The notes: generated from the sequence alone by a model not told the origin. DNA of 64,000 nt from Pelagibacterium xiamenense (GCF_021166475.1 NZ_JAJOYS010000002.1:434001-498000), one strand, 5' to 3'; positions 31,288-41,872 are shown, counted from the first letter of the stretch. Program-made: numbers and translations.

Positions 31288-34074
31288 ATGGTCCACGCAG
31301 CAGGCAAGGCGTTGAAATCCAATACCGCCCGGCGCGTTCTCGCCGGTCTGGCGATCCTGTGCGCCGCGGCCCTCGCCACGTTCTGGAATCCCATCGACCG
31401 CCCGCTGATGGATGCCCGCTTTGCGCTGCGCGATCAGCCAGCCTCCGGCGAGATCGTCTTCGTCGCGCTCGACGCGGCCAGCCTCGAAGCGGTCGGCGTC
31501 TGGCCCTGGCCGCGCGATCTTTATGCCGACCTGATCGACGCGACCCTCGACGCGGGCGCAACGGACGTATTTGTCGACATCGACTTCAGCGCCCGCAGCA
31601 CCGAAGCCGCGGACGCTCGTCTCGAAGAAGCGCTCGAAGCCTCGGGCGGTTACGCCTATCTCGCTGCCTTCGGACAACAGTCCCGCGACGGCCAGATCCA
31701 CAACGCGCGGCCCCTGGAGCGCTTTCTCCGCCACGTCGACCCGTTCTCGGTGAACGTCATCGTCGATGACGCCGGCCAGGCCCGGCAACTTCCCAGCGCG
31801 ATGGCCATCGGCGGCACCCTCGTCCGCTCTCTTCCGATGTGGCTCCATCCCGGCGAGGCCCTTCCGCCGGCCATCGGCATCGATTTCGGCATTTCCGCCG
31901 CCAGCATCCCCACAATATCCGCCGCCTCTGTTCTCGACGGCACCGTGTCCCCCGGCGCCTTCATGGGCAAATCGGTCATCATCGGCGCCAGCGCCGTCGA
32001 GCTTCAGGATTTCTTCTTCACCCCCGGACAGGGTGCAATCCCCGGCGCGCTGATCCAGGTCCTCGCCGCCGAAAGCGTCGCGCAGGACCGCGCGCTGGCA
32101 TCCACCGGTCCGGCCCCGGCCCTGGCGCTGCTCGGCGTCTTTCTCGCGCTGATGCTCGCGGCGCACCGCCGCGTGGGCCTCTGGAACGCGCTGGCCGCGA
32201 CGGTTGGCCTCGCCCTTGGCGCCGAAGCCGCCGCCCACGGCGCCTACCAGTTTGAAGCGACGATGATACCGACAGGCCCTCTGCTCGTCGGCCTCGCCCT
32301 CTACGGTATCTGGCGCATCCTGTCGGAGACCCGGATCCGCCAGTTCATCATCGAAAGGGTGACCGGCGAGCGCAATCAGATGCAGGACGTCCTGCGGCGG
32401 GTGGTCGACGACAATTTCGACGGCGTCATCGTCGTCGACGAGAACCGGCGCATCCTCGCAGCGAGCGGTCTTGCCAAATCCTGGCTCGGCGACGACCTCG
32501 TGGGCGCGCCGGTGGCCGACGTCATGCCCGGCCCGTTCCTGGACGACCTGCACAAGATCTTCGAGGAAACGTCCCCCGCCCTGGGCAATGCCAGCATTGC
32601 CCGCGAACGCGACATCCGGATGCCCAACGGCACGTTCACCATCGAGTACGTCATCACCGAATCCCGCGTCGCGACCGGCACCAGCGGCCGGGCCTTTGCC
32701 ACCCTCACCTTCCGCGACGTGACCGCGCGCCGCAAGCACGAGGCCGAACTGCGCTACCTCGCCGAGCACGACGCCTTGACGGGCGCGCTGGTCCACACGA
32801 GTTTCGTGGCACTCCTCGAGCAGAAAATCCATACGCTCGGGCCCGCCTCCGAGATCGGCGTGCTCGTCATCGACCTGCGCCGGTTCAAGTCGGTCAACGC
32901 CACACTCGGCCATCAGCTTGGCGACGAGATGTTGCGCCAAGTCGTGAGCCGCTTGACTGCCGCCGGACACAAGACGGTCGCCCGGCTCGGCGGCGACCGG
33001 TTCGCCATCGAAATTTCGGGTCCCGAGGCCAGCGCGGACGCTCCCGCGGTCTTTGCGGAAATCGTCGGCCTGCTCGCCATCCCCTTCAATCTCTCGGGCC
33101 ACCACGCGGTCATCGGCGTCAGTGGCGGCTGGGCCTTCGCCGCCGGCGCCCGGGAAGGCGGCGAGGCCCTGCTGCGCCATGCCGATATGGCTCTTGCGAT
33201 TGCGGCCACGCGCCCGGGCGACCAGATGGCGATGTTCGAGCCGAGCATGGACGACAATGTCGCCGTTCGGCGCGGCATCGAGGAGGAGCTGCGCGCCGCG
33301 CTGCGGCAGAACCAGCTCAGCCTGCACTATCAGCCTCAGTATGCGCTCGCCGGCGGGTCACCTGTCGGCGCGGAAGCACTGATCAGGTGGGAGCATCCCC
33401 GGCACGGACGGATGCGTCCCGATCGCTTTATCCCCGTCGCCGAGGAAACCGGCCTCATTGCCGAAATCGGCCGGTTCGCGCTCGAACAGGCGTGCCGCCA
33501 GGCCATGAGCTGGCCCGAATGCCTTTCGGTTGCCGTCAACGTCTCCCCTGTCCAGTTCGAATTGTCCGACGTCGTGGCGGACGTTCGCGCCGCCCTGCGC
33601 ATAAGCGGCCTGGCGCCCGAACGGCTGGAAATCGAAGTCACCGAGAGCATCCTGCTTTCTCACAAGGACTCGGCCATCGCGACGCTTCAGGCCATTTCGG
33701 CCCTGGGCGTCAAAATCGCCATCGACGATTTCGGCACGGGCTTTTCCTCCCTCGCCTATCTGGCCAGCCTGCCCTTCGACCTCCTCAAGATCGACAAGAG
33801 CTTCGTCGATTCCATGCACGAAAGCCCCTCCGCCCGCGCTGTCATCGAATCCATCGTCGCGCTGGGCAAAAAGCTCGGCAAGACCGTCCTCGCCGAAGGC
33901 ATCGAGACCGCCGATCAGGCCGCCGGTCTCACGGCCTTGGGCTGCGATCTCGGGCAGGGCTACCTCTATAGCCGCCCCGTCCCCGCAGCCGAGATCAACG
34001 ATCTCGTCGCGCACCTCGCAGACAGGGACACCCCCGCGCCAAGACCCCAGGCCCTCAGCTCGACCGCGCAATAA
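31288..34074 (+). CDS. CHASE2-PAS-GGDEF-EAL cyclic-di-GMP signalling protein
   Basis: 928-residue membrane sensor. An N-terminal helix (about 15-32), a periplasmic CHASE2 domain (FALRDQPASGEIVFVALDAASLEAVGVWPWPRDLYADLI to about 270), then three helices (about 275-350) as usual after CHASE2. A PAS domain (about 370-480) precedes a GGDEF domain at about 490-640, whose signature reads Gly568-Gly-Asp-Arg-Phe572 instead of GGDEF, so cyclase activity is doubtful. The EAL domain (about 665-910) keeps Glu696-Ala-Leu698, NVSPVQFE, EVTES, DDFGTGFSSLAYL, KIDKSFV and ETADQA: an active phosphodiesterase is likely. Start ATG 31288. Expected role: c-di-GMP degradation tuned by an extracytoplasmic signal. 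Confidence 0.88.
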   Translation: MVHAAGKALKSNTARRVLAGLAILCAAALATFWNPIDRPLMDARFALRDQPASGEIVFVALDAASLEAVGVWPWPRDLYADLIDATLDAGATDVFVDIDFSARSTEAADARLEEALEASGGYAYLAAFGQQSRDGQIHNARPLERFLRHVDPFSVNVIVDDAGQARQLPSAMAIGGTLVRSLPMWLHPGEALPPAIGIDFGISAASIPTISAASVLDGTVSPGAFMGKSVIIGASAVELQDFFFTPGQGAIPGALIQVLAAESVAQDRALASTGPAPALALLGVFLALMLAAHRRVGLWNALAATVGLALGAEAAAHGAYQFEATMIPTGPLLVGLALYGIWRILSETRIRQFIIERVTGERNQMQDVLRRVVDDNFDGVIVVDENRRILAASGLAKSWLGDDLVGAPVADVMPGPFLDDLHKIFEETSPALGNASIARERDIRMPNGTFTIEYVITESRVATGTSGRAFATLTFRDVTARRKHEAELRYLAEHDALTGALVHTSFVALLEQKIHTLGPASEIGVLVIDLRRFKSVNATLGHQLGDEMLRQVVSRLTAAGHKTVARLGGDRFAIEISGPEASADAPAVFAEIVGLLAIPFNLSGHHAVIGVSGGWAFAAGAREGGEALLRHADMALAIAATRPGDQMAMFEPSMDDNVAVRRGIEEELRAALRQNQLSLHYQPQYALAGGSPVGAEALIRWEHPRHGRMRPDRFIPVAEETGLIAEIGRFALEQACRQAMSWPECLSVAVNVSPVQFELSDVVADVRAALRISGLAPERLEIEVTESILLSHKDSAIATLQAISALGVKIAIDDFGTGFSSLAYLASLPFDLLKIDKSFVDSMHESPSARAVIESIVALGKKLGKTVLAEGIETADQAAGLTALGCDLGQGYLYSRPVPAAEINDLVAHLADRDTPAPRPQALSSTAQ

Positions 34075-34103
34075 CACGCCGCTCTCGATGGATTGCGATC
34101 CGG

Positions 34104-35090
34104 CTATCCGTCCACAGACGCCGCGCCCTGTGCGCCGGCCCGCACTGCGCTTGGCGGCACCCCGACGACCCGCTTGAACGCCCGGCTGAACGCAGCCTGC
34201 GAGTTGTACCCCAGCCGCTGCGCGGCAGTATCGATCGGCACCCCGTCGCGCGCGATCCATTGCGTCGCCAGTTGCATCCGCAATTGGGTGAGGTACCGCA
34301 CCGGCGTCGTACCGGTCACCGCCATGAACCGTTCGGCAAAGACCGAGCGCGAACTGCCCATCTCCGCCGCCAGTTCAGCCAGCGTCCAGTCACGCCCCGG
34401 ATCGCGATGCAGCGCCACGATCACGCGCCCCAGCCGCGGGTCCCGCAGCGCCTCCACCCAGCCCTTGGCGTCCCCGCATCCGCATTCGACCCAGCCGCGC
34501 ACGATAAACGCCGAAACGACATCCGCCAGCCGCGCCAGAATACCGGCATAGCCGGCCCGCGCCTCTTTCGCCTCGCGCGCCATCGCCTCGAGCATGGGCA
34601 GGATTTCCGGATACCGGTCGAGCAGCGTATTCACGAACATCGCTTCGGGCATCAGCGAAACGAGCGGATGCATGCCGCCCAGATCGAATTCCATGCACCC
34701 GCTGAACAGCAGCGCGCCGGAAGCGGCGTCTTCGGCCGCCCCGCACGTATTGATCCCGCTGATATTGGCGCAAAGCGGATCGGCCTTGTAGAGCGCCATG
34801 TCTTCGTCCGGCGCGTCGGGGTCCGAGACGAGCGCGTGCACGCCCCCGCGCGGCAACAGAACCGCGTCCCCGGAGTTCATCACCCGGACGTCCCCCGCGG
34901 TATTGCGCAGATAGACCGGCCCCCGCGCCACGAAATGAAACTGGGCGCGCCCGCTGACCGTGGTGAACCGCAGCCCGAACGGCCGCGCCGCGAGCACCCG
35001 CCGGTAGTCGACCCCGAACAGCCGCATCCCTAGGAGCAGTTCGCTCACGACATCGGTGGATACGCGCGGTGGCAGATTGGGCTTATGCAT
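34104..35090 (-). CDS. AraC-family regulator with cupin sensor domain
   Basis: 328 residues from the ATG at 35090 (MHKPNLPPRVSTDVVSELLLGMRLFGVDYRRV); another ATG is 8 codons upstream. N-terminal cupin domain of the AraC_binding_2/cupin_6 kind (FHFVARGPVYLRNTAGDVRVMNSGDAVLLPRGGVHALVSDP), C-terminal two HTH motifs (DWTLAELAAEMGSSRSVFAERFMAVTGTTPVRYLTQLRMQLATQWIARDGVPIDTAAQRLGYNSQAAFSRAFKRVVGVPPSAVR). The much longer open frame upstream is antisense to the MFS gene and is not coding. Divergent from the MFS exporter 107 bp away, which it probably controls. Confidence 0.88.
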   Translation of the reverse strand: MHKPNLPPRVSTDVVSELLLGMRLFGVDYRRVLAARPFGLRFTTVSGRAQFHFVARGPVYLRNTAGDVRVMNSGDAVLLPRGGVHALVSDPDAPDEDMALYKADPLCANISGINTCGAAEDAASGALLFSGCMEFDLGGMHPLVSLMPEAMFVNTLLDRYPEILPMLEAMAREAKEARAGYAGILARLADVVSAFIVRGWVECGCGDAKGWVEALRDPRLGRVIVALHRDPGRDWTLAELAAEMGSSRSVFAERFMAVTGTTPVRYLTQLRMQLATQWIARDGVPIDTAAQRLGYNSQAAFSRAFKRVVGVPPSAVRAGAQGAASVDG

Positions 35091-35196
35091 CAGTTCGGAC
35101 TTTCGATCATGCATTTCGGAATTAGTGTCATGGAACGTCCGACCTGTCCAGCCTAACTGTAGCGCTCGACCTCCTCTTAACGAAAGGACGCAAGCG

Positions 35197-36390
35197 ATGA
35201 ACGAGTCACAAACCGGCGCCGCCGCCAGCCAGCCCCCCGCATGGGGCGCCGTCGTCTCCATGGGGCTGGGTATTTTCGGCCTCGTGACGGCGGAATTCCT
35301 TCCTGCCAGCCTGCTCACGCCCATGGCCGGCGATCTGGCCGTCACCGAAGGCATGGCCGGCCAGGCCGTCACCGCCACCGCCGTAGTGGCATTCTTCACA
35401 AGCCTGCTGCTCGCATCGGTGATCCGCAACATCGACCGGCGGCACGTTTTGTTGACCCTGTCGGCGCTGCTCGTGGCGTCGAACCTGCTCGCCGCCTTTG
35501 CGCCGAACCTGACGATCCTCCTGATTGCCCGCGTATTTCTGGGTGTCGCGCTCGGCGGGTTCTGGACCATGTCCACCGCCATTGCCATGCGTCTCGTCCC
35601 GGAAAAAAGCGTGCCGCGCGCGCTGTCGATCATCGTTGCGGGTGTGTCCGGCGCGACGATTTTCGCGGCGCCCGTCGGCAGCTTTCTCGGCGCGGTCATC
35701 GGCTGGCGCAACGTGTTCATCCTCGCCGCGGGGCTCGGCCTGCTGGCGTTTGTTGTCCAATTCGCCACCCTGCCCAAAATGCCCCCGCGCGGACGGGCCA
35801 GCATCAAAACCATCGGCGTACTCCTCGCGCGTCCGAGCGTTTCGTTCGGCCTTTTGGCGGCGACGCTGGTCTTTGGCGGGCACTTCGCCTTGTTCACCTA
35901 TCTGCGACCCTTCCTCGAGACGGTCACCCTTGTCGATATCAATACGATTTCGGCTATCCTTCTCGGTTTCGGGATCGCCAACATCGCCGGAACCTTTCTG
36001 GGCGGCTTCCTTGTCGAGCGCAGCCTGCGCCTCACGCTGATCGCGGCGCCGCTCACGATGACCGTGCTCGGCGCGGGCCTGCTGCTTTCGGGCACCATGG
36101 CTTTCCCCACCGCCATTCTCGCCGCGGCCTGGGGCCTCGCCTTCGGCACGGTGCCGGTCGCCTGGTCGAGCTGGCTCGCCCGCACGACCCCCGACGAGGC
36201 CGAGACCGCCGGCGGGCTGCTCGTCGCAAGCATCAATTTCGCAATCGCCTCGGGTGCCGCGGCGGGCGGCGCCATCTACGATACCAGCGGCGCGCCCAAC
36301 GTTCTGGCGAGCGCAACGGCCATACTCCTGCTCGCCGCCCTCTTCATCACCCTAAGCATCCGCCCCCGCCCCGCCATGGCAGCGGCCTGA
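35197..36390 (+). CDS. MFS exporter (AraJ/NepI-like)
   Basis: 397-residue twelve-helix major facilitator from ATG 35197, with AAAGGA upstream. VVSMGLGIFGLVTAEFLPASLLTPMAGDLAVTEGMAGQAVTATA in helix 1-2 and RNIDRRHVLLTLSALLVASNLLAAFAP (motif A region) are typical of the AraJ/YdhP/NepI drug or nucleoside efflux branch; GVSGATIFAAPVGSFLGAVIGWRNVFI is helix 5-6. The divergent AraC gene suggests substrate-inducible expression. Convergent with a LysR gene, with a strong hairpin between. Confidence 0.87.
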   Translation: MNESQTGAAASQPPAWGAVVSMGLGIFGLVTAEFLPASLLTPMAGDLAVTEGMAGQAVTATAVVAFFTSLLLASVIRNIDRRHVLLTLSALLVASNLLAAFAPNLTILLIARVFLGVALGGFWTMSTAIAMRLVPEKSVPRALSIIVAGVSGATIFAAPVGSFLGAVIGWRNVFILAAGLGLLAFVVQFATLPKMPPRGRASIKTIGVLLARPSVSFGLLAATLVFGGHFALFTYLRPFLETVTLVDINTISAILLGFGIANIAGTFLGGFLVERSLRLTLIAAPLTMTVLGAGLLLSGTMAFPTAILAAAWGLAFGTVPVAWSSWLARTTPDEAETAGGLLVASINFAIASGAAAGGAIYDTSGAPNVLASATAILLLAALFITLSIRPRPAMAAA

Positions 36391-36403
36391 CCGGATTATA
36401 ACA

Positions 36404-36433
36404 GCCGCCGCGCCAAACGCCCGGCGCGGCGGC
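36404..36433. terminator. perfect 11-bp hairpin between convergent MFS and LysR genes
   Basis: GCCGCCGCGCC (36404-36414) with GGCGCGGCGGC (36423-36433), loop AAACGCCC. No T tract, but placed as a shared bidirectional terminator. Confidence 0.6.
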
Positions 36434-36442
36434 CTCTGCCTA

Positions 36443-37330
36443 CTATTCCCTCAGCCGCGCTGCCAGAGTCTCGGCAAGCGCCCGCACCCGCCGGGGCACG
36501 AAGCGGCGCGACGGATAGACGATGTGGATGGGCAGGCTGAGCAAATCCCAGTCCGTCAGGACCGGCACCAGCCTGCCGGACGCAAGATCGTCCGCAACCA
36601 GATCGCGCGGCGCGTAGATGATCCCTCCGCCGGCCAGCGCGGCAGCGCGCTGCGCTTCGCCGTTATCGATCTCGACCCCGCCTCCCACTTCCACTGAAAA
36701 CGGCGTCCCGTCGGCTCCAATGAAGAGCCAGCGATTGCGCGGCACGATGTTGAGATTCAGTATGCACCGCGACGCGACGAGGGCATCGGGCGTTTCGGGC
36801 GCGCCATGGCGCTCAATGTACTCCGGCGCCGCGCAGCAGACGAACCGGTACGTGCCGACCCGGCGCGCAACCAGGGATGCCGATTTGAGTTCTCCCACCC
36901 GTACGGCAAAATCGAACCCTTCTCGCACAAGATCGACATGGCGATCGCTCAGGCTCAACTCAACCGAGACGCCCGGCTGTTCCTCCGAGAAGGACACAAC
37001 CAGCCCGCTTAGCCGCTTGATCCCGAGCGTCGTCGGACCACTCACCCGCACCCTGCCGGATAGCACGGTGCCTTCGGATCGTGAGAGGTCGTCCAGTTCG
37101 TCGGCGGCTTCAACAACGATGATCGCCTTTTCGAGAAACGCCTGCCCCATCTCGGTCAGCCTGTGCGACCGGGTCGTGCGCTCGATCAGCTTGGTGGCAT
37201 GGAGCGCTTCGAGCGCGCTGATCCGCCGCCCCACGGTCGCCGGAGACACCGCGAGCCGTTTGGCGACTGCGGTAAAGCTCCCCGACGTGGCCACCGCGAC
37301 AAAAGTCCGCAAATCGGTCAAATCGGTCAT
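36443..37330 (-). CDS. LysR-family transcriptional regulator
   Basis: 295 residues. HTH at 1-60 (MTDLTDLRTFVAVATSGSFTAVAKRLAVSPATVGRRISALEALHATKLIERTTRSHRLTEMGQ), then the effector domain (LSGRVRVSGPTTLGIKRLSGLVVSFSEEQPGVSVELSLSDRHVDLVREGFDFAVRVGELKSASLVARRVG), the pattern of the CrgA/AaeR-like branch. Divergent from the NADP-binding reductase gene 104 bp away, with direct repeats GCAATTAT in between (37346 and 37369), so it probably controls that gene and itself. Confidence 0.88.
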   Translation of the reverse strand: MTDLTDLRTFVAVATSGSFTAVAKRLAVSPATVGRRISALEALHATKLIERTTRSHRLTEMGQAFLEKAIIVVEAADELDDLSRSEGTVLSGRVRVSGPTTLGIKRLSGLVVSFSEEQPGVSVELSLSDRHVDLVREGFDFAVRVGELKSASLVARRVGTYRFVCCAAPEYIERHGAPETPDALVASRCILNLNIVPRNRWLFIGADGTPFSVEVGGGVEIDNGEAQRAAALAGGGIIYAPRDLVADDLASGRLVPVLTDWDLLSLPIHIVYPSRRFVPRRVRALAETLAARLRE

Positions 37331-37434
37331 TTAAACGCTTCACGCAATTATATTGTACGCATAAGAGCAATTATCGCACGAATAGAAAAGCTCTATTTTG
37401 GTGTCATCGCAATCGCACACCAAGGAGCATGACT
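37331..37434. promoter_or_regulatory. divergent control region with GCAATTAT repeats
   Basis: A/T-rich 104-bp segment between the LysR gene and the reductase gene. GCAATTAT occurs at about 37346-37353 and 37369-37376 (23 bases apart, about two helical turns), consistent with two half-sites of one regulator. A third copy lies inside the reductase gene start. Confidence 0.4.
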
Positions 37435-38055
37435 ATGACCACCGCAATTATCGGACTGGGCAATATGGGCAAAGGCCTGGCACGGCGCCTCGCCGGCACA
37501 ACGGACCTCGTGGTCGCAGCCCGCAGCATTGAAACCGCCGCCGCCCTCGCACGCGAACTGCCCGGCGTCACGGCGGCATCCGTCGAAGACGCCATCGCAC
37601 GGGCAGACATAATCGTCCTCGCCATGCATTATGGCGACGCCCGCGATCTTGCCTCCACCGAGGCGCTCGACGGCAAGATTGTAGTAGACATCACCAATCC
37701 GATCACGCCGGACTTTTCCGGCCTGCTCTTTGGCTATTCTACGTCCGCCAGTGAGGAAATTCAGGCGGCTGCGTCGGGCGCTCGCGTCGTAAAAGCGTTC
37801 AACACGATCTTCGCTCAGCTCTTCGCCGCGCCGGCGGAGGCCACCGCCGGTGTGCCCGTCTATCTCGCCGGGGATGACGAAAGCGCCGTCGAAGCCGTAG
37901 CAGACCTTGTCAGCAAAGCGGGCTTTGCCCCCGAAAACAGCGGAAAACTCGACACCGCGCGCCTCCTCGAGCCGCTCGGTATGCTCAACATCCGTTTCGC
38001 CTTCACGGGCCGCGGCACGGCCATCGCGCCGGGCTGGCTGAATATCGCAGCATGA
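37435..38055 (+). CDS. NADPH-dependent F420 reductase-like (NADP-binding) protein
   Basis: 206-residue Rossmann protein of the F420-dependent NADP oxidoreductase / NAD-binding 2 group: MTTAIIGLGNMGKGLARRLAGTTDLVVAARS binds NADP(H), and DIIVLAMHYGDARD, DITNPITPDFS, VVKAFNTIFAQL and VYLAGDDESAVEAVADLVSKAGFAPENSGKLDTARLLEPLGML follow the family. In bacteria lacking F420 such proteins probably reduce other flavin or keto substrates. Of two in-frame ATGs I prefer 37435, since AAGGAG at 37422-37427 is seven bases away (37429 would be one base away). Regulated by the divergent LysR gene (inference). Confidence 0.82.
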   Translation: MTTAIIGLGNMGKGLARRLAGTTDLVVAARSIETAAALARELPGVTAASVEDAIARADIIVLAMHYGDARDLASTEALDGKIVVDITNPITPDFSGLLFGYSTSASEEIQAAASGARVVKAFNTIFAQLFAAPAEATAGVPVYLAGDDESAVEAVADLVSKAGFAPENSGKLDTARLLEPLGMLNIRFAFTGRGTAIAPGWLNIAA

Positions 38056-38062
38056 CGTTAGC

Positions 38063-38088
38063 GGCGCGGGCGGCTTTCCGCCTGCGCC
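38063..38088. terminator. hairpin between convergent reductase and VOC genes
   Basis: GGCGCGGGCGG (38063-38073) with CCGCCTGCGCC (38078-38088), loop CTTT, one G-T pair; overlaps the VOC stop codon. No T tract. Confidence 0.5.
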
Positions 38089-38492
38089 TACCGTCCGTCC
38101 GAAAACTCCACCAGATCCCAGTAATTCCCGTAAAGGTCCTCGAACACCGCGACGGTCCCGTATGGCGCCGCCTTGGGCTCCCGCACGAAACTTATGCCCT
38201 TCGCCACCATCGCGTTGTAATCGCGCCAGAAATCGTCCGTCTGCAAGAACAGGAACACCCGCCCCCCGGCCTGATTGCCGATAAACGCCTCCTGTTCGGG
38301 CTTGGATGCCCGCGCCAGCAGCACGGATGCGCCCGCGCTGCCCCTGGGCCGCACCACCACCCACCGCTTGTCCTGCTCGGGCTGGTACGTGTCCTCGACG
38401 AGATCGAACCGAAGCGTCCCGACGAAAAAGTCCAGCGCCTCGTCGTAGTCCCGCACCACCAGCGCGACATGCGCGATGCTCTGTTTCACCAT
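38088..38492 (-). CDS. VOC (glyoxalase/bleomycin-resistance fold) protein
   Basis: 134 residues from the ATG at 38492 (MVKQSIAHVALVVRDYDEALDFFVGTLRFDLVEDT). Two beta-alpha-beta-beta-beta modules of the vicinal oxygen chelate fold: His in IAHVALVV, Glu/Gln in the second module (RVFLFLQTDDFWRDY), and the terminal FEDLYGNYWDLVEF typical of glyoxalase-like proteins with a Glu metal ligand. Substrate unknown; candidates are methylglyoxal adducts or an antibiotic. A GTG/ATG start 11 codons upstream is possible but not supported. Confidence 0.85.
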   Translation of the reverse strand: MVKQSIAHVALVVRDYDEALDFFVGTLRFDLVEDTYQPEQDKRWVVVRPRGSAGASVLLARASKPEQEAFIGNQAGGRVFLFLQTDDFWRDYNAMVAKGISFVREPKAAPYGTVAVFEDLYGNYWDLVEFSDGR

Positions 38493-38555
38493 GAAGACCC
38501 CATTCAGCCCGCGTTCAGCCGTCACCGCACATGATGAAAACAGAACACGAAATTG

Positions 38556-38586
38556 TCACCGGGCGAAACCTTTTCGGCACGTGTCC
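38556..38586 (+). promoter_or_regulatory. candidate EcfG-type promoter of the small ORF/sRNA unit
   Basis: A GAAAC element near 38563, 17 bases, CGTTGA near 38585-38590; one mismatch from the general-stress pattern GGAAC-N16/17-CGTT, about 40 bases upstream of the small ORF start. Only a pattern match. Confidence 0.3.
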
Positions 38587-38626
38587 CGTTGATCAGTGCG
38601 AACGACAATAACAGCAGGAGGCGATA

Positions 38627-38728
38627 ATGGCCCGTACCTTGATCCAGATGAGCATTGCCGGTGCGACCGGCGCGGTCATGCTTTCGATGATCACCATCGT
38701 CATGGCGTTTACCGGCGCATTCGCCTGA
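38627..38728 (+). CDS. 33-residue small membrane/signal-like protein
   Basis: ATG 38627 with a strong AGGAGG seven bases upstream, stop TGA 38726-38728: MARTLIQMSIAGATGAVMLS... ending IVMAFTGAFA. It looks like a free single transmembrane segment or uncleaved signal peptide. The 3' untranslated region carries CCTCCTCCC and a terminator, so the mRNA doubles as the source of a CcsR-like RNA. In Rhodobacter the CcsR RNAs are likewise cotranscribed with a small protein, although that one (a DUF1127 protein) is unrelated in sequence. The strong ribosome site argues for real translation. Confidence 0.62.
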   Translation: MARTLIQMSIAGATGAVMLSMITIVMAFTGAFA

Positions 38729-38786
38729 TACGTTTACCCTTCCTCCTCCCTGGAACGGCGCGCCTCTCCTCCGGCGCGCCGTTTTT
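38729..38786 (+). ncRNA. CCUCCUCCC-motif RNA in the small-ORF 3' region
   Basis: CCTCCTCCC at 38742-38750 followed at once by the terminator hairpin, whose loop TCTCCTCC is itself a near copy of the motif. Second locus of this RNA type in the window, 26 kb from the array. It could be a stand-alone processed 3' RNA or an element pairing with the purine-rich ribosome site (AGGAGG) of its own mRNA. Confidence 0.6.
38754..38786 (+). terminator. terminator with motif-like loop
   Basis: Perfect 11-bp stem (38754-38764 with 38773-38783), loop TCTCCTCC, T tract TTTTT overlapping the arm end (38782-38786). Confidence 0.9.
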
Positions 38787-38792
38787 GCGTTC

Positions 38793-39020
38793 CTAAAGCG
38801 TGATCTCCCCGTCCTCGATCGCCACGAATTTCCGCGTCACCTCCCCGATCGACCCGATCAGCATGCACAGCGATCCGATGACGAACAGCCACACCGCAAG
38901 CGTGTAGAATGCGTCGAACACCTTGAAAAACAGGATCGAGCCGACAAAGAACAGCAAATTCCCCACAAGCCCGATGACGGAATGGATAACGGGAAAATCC
39001 TTGGTGATCCGGACGAGCAT
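38793..39020 (-). CDS. YrhK-like small membrane protein
   Basis: 75 residues with AAGGAG upstream of the ATG at 39020. Two hydrophobic helices (HSVIGLVGNLLFFVGSILFFKVF and AFYTLAVWLFVIGSLCMLIGSIGEV) with the short charged end RKFVAIEDGEITL; this two-helix pattern with the FxIGSxxMLIGS core is the YrhK domain. Function unknown. Convergent with the small-ORF/sRNA unit and divergent from uvrB. Confidence 0.72.
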   Translation of the reverse strand: MLVRITKDFPVIHSVIGLVGNLLFFVGSILFFKVFDAFYTLAVWLFVIGSLCMLIGSIGEVTRKFVAIEDGEITL

Positions 39021-39093
39021 GCCGCCTCTCCTTCAATGCCTTGATGAACACGTCCAAAAGCCCGCGCCCGCGCGCGCGTGTCAACCCGCGCCA

Positions 39094-39116
39094 CTGCTGA
39101 CACGATCTGTCAGCAG
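39094..39116. other. perfect 9-bp dyad upstream of uvrB
   Basis: CTGCTGACA (39094-39102) and TGTCAGCAG (39108-39116) with spacer CGATC, 5 bases before the SOS box. No T tract on either side, so an operator or cruciform rather than a terminator. Confidence 0.5.
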
Positions 39117-39121
39117 CCCCC

Positions 39122-39136
39122 GTTCCCTTTCCGTTC
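39122..39136 (+). promoter_or_regulatory. LexA (SOS) box of uvrB
   Basis: GTTC-CCTTTCC-GTTC, exact match to the alphaproteobacterial LexA site GTTC-N7-GTTC, 53 bases upstream of the uvrB start and upstream of a TATATA (39151-39156) -10 candidate. Confidence 0.85.
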
Positions 39137-39188
39137 CCGAGATGCTACCTATATATCTCGACTCCAGACGACAGCGACGGTGTTCCCC

Positions 39189-41720
<2,532 letters not shown>

Positions 41721-41872
41721 GTGCGCATTGTCCCAGACCTTGTGACAGCCAGTCGCCTTATTCCCGAGGATCACGGATAGGTTTACAATTATCCTCGCGG
41801 TAAGCTTTGATTCGGCCTTGTTAAGGATCGCGACCGATGGCTTTCAAATGACGCAATTCGACCCATCAGGCA
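41721..41872. other. left junction of the A/T-rich island
   Basis: 152 bases. Composition changes to A/T-rich around 41780 (GGTTTACAATTATCC). No recognisable promoter, attachment site or direct repeat was found by eye. Confidence 0.35.

Noticed and set aside
34104-35897. AraC frame extended upstream to 597 residues
   Set aside because: The extension is antisense to the MFS gene and has no regulator-like sequence; the AraC product is complete from 35090.
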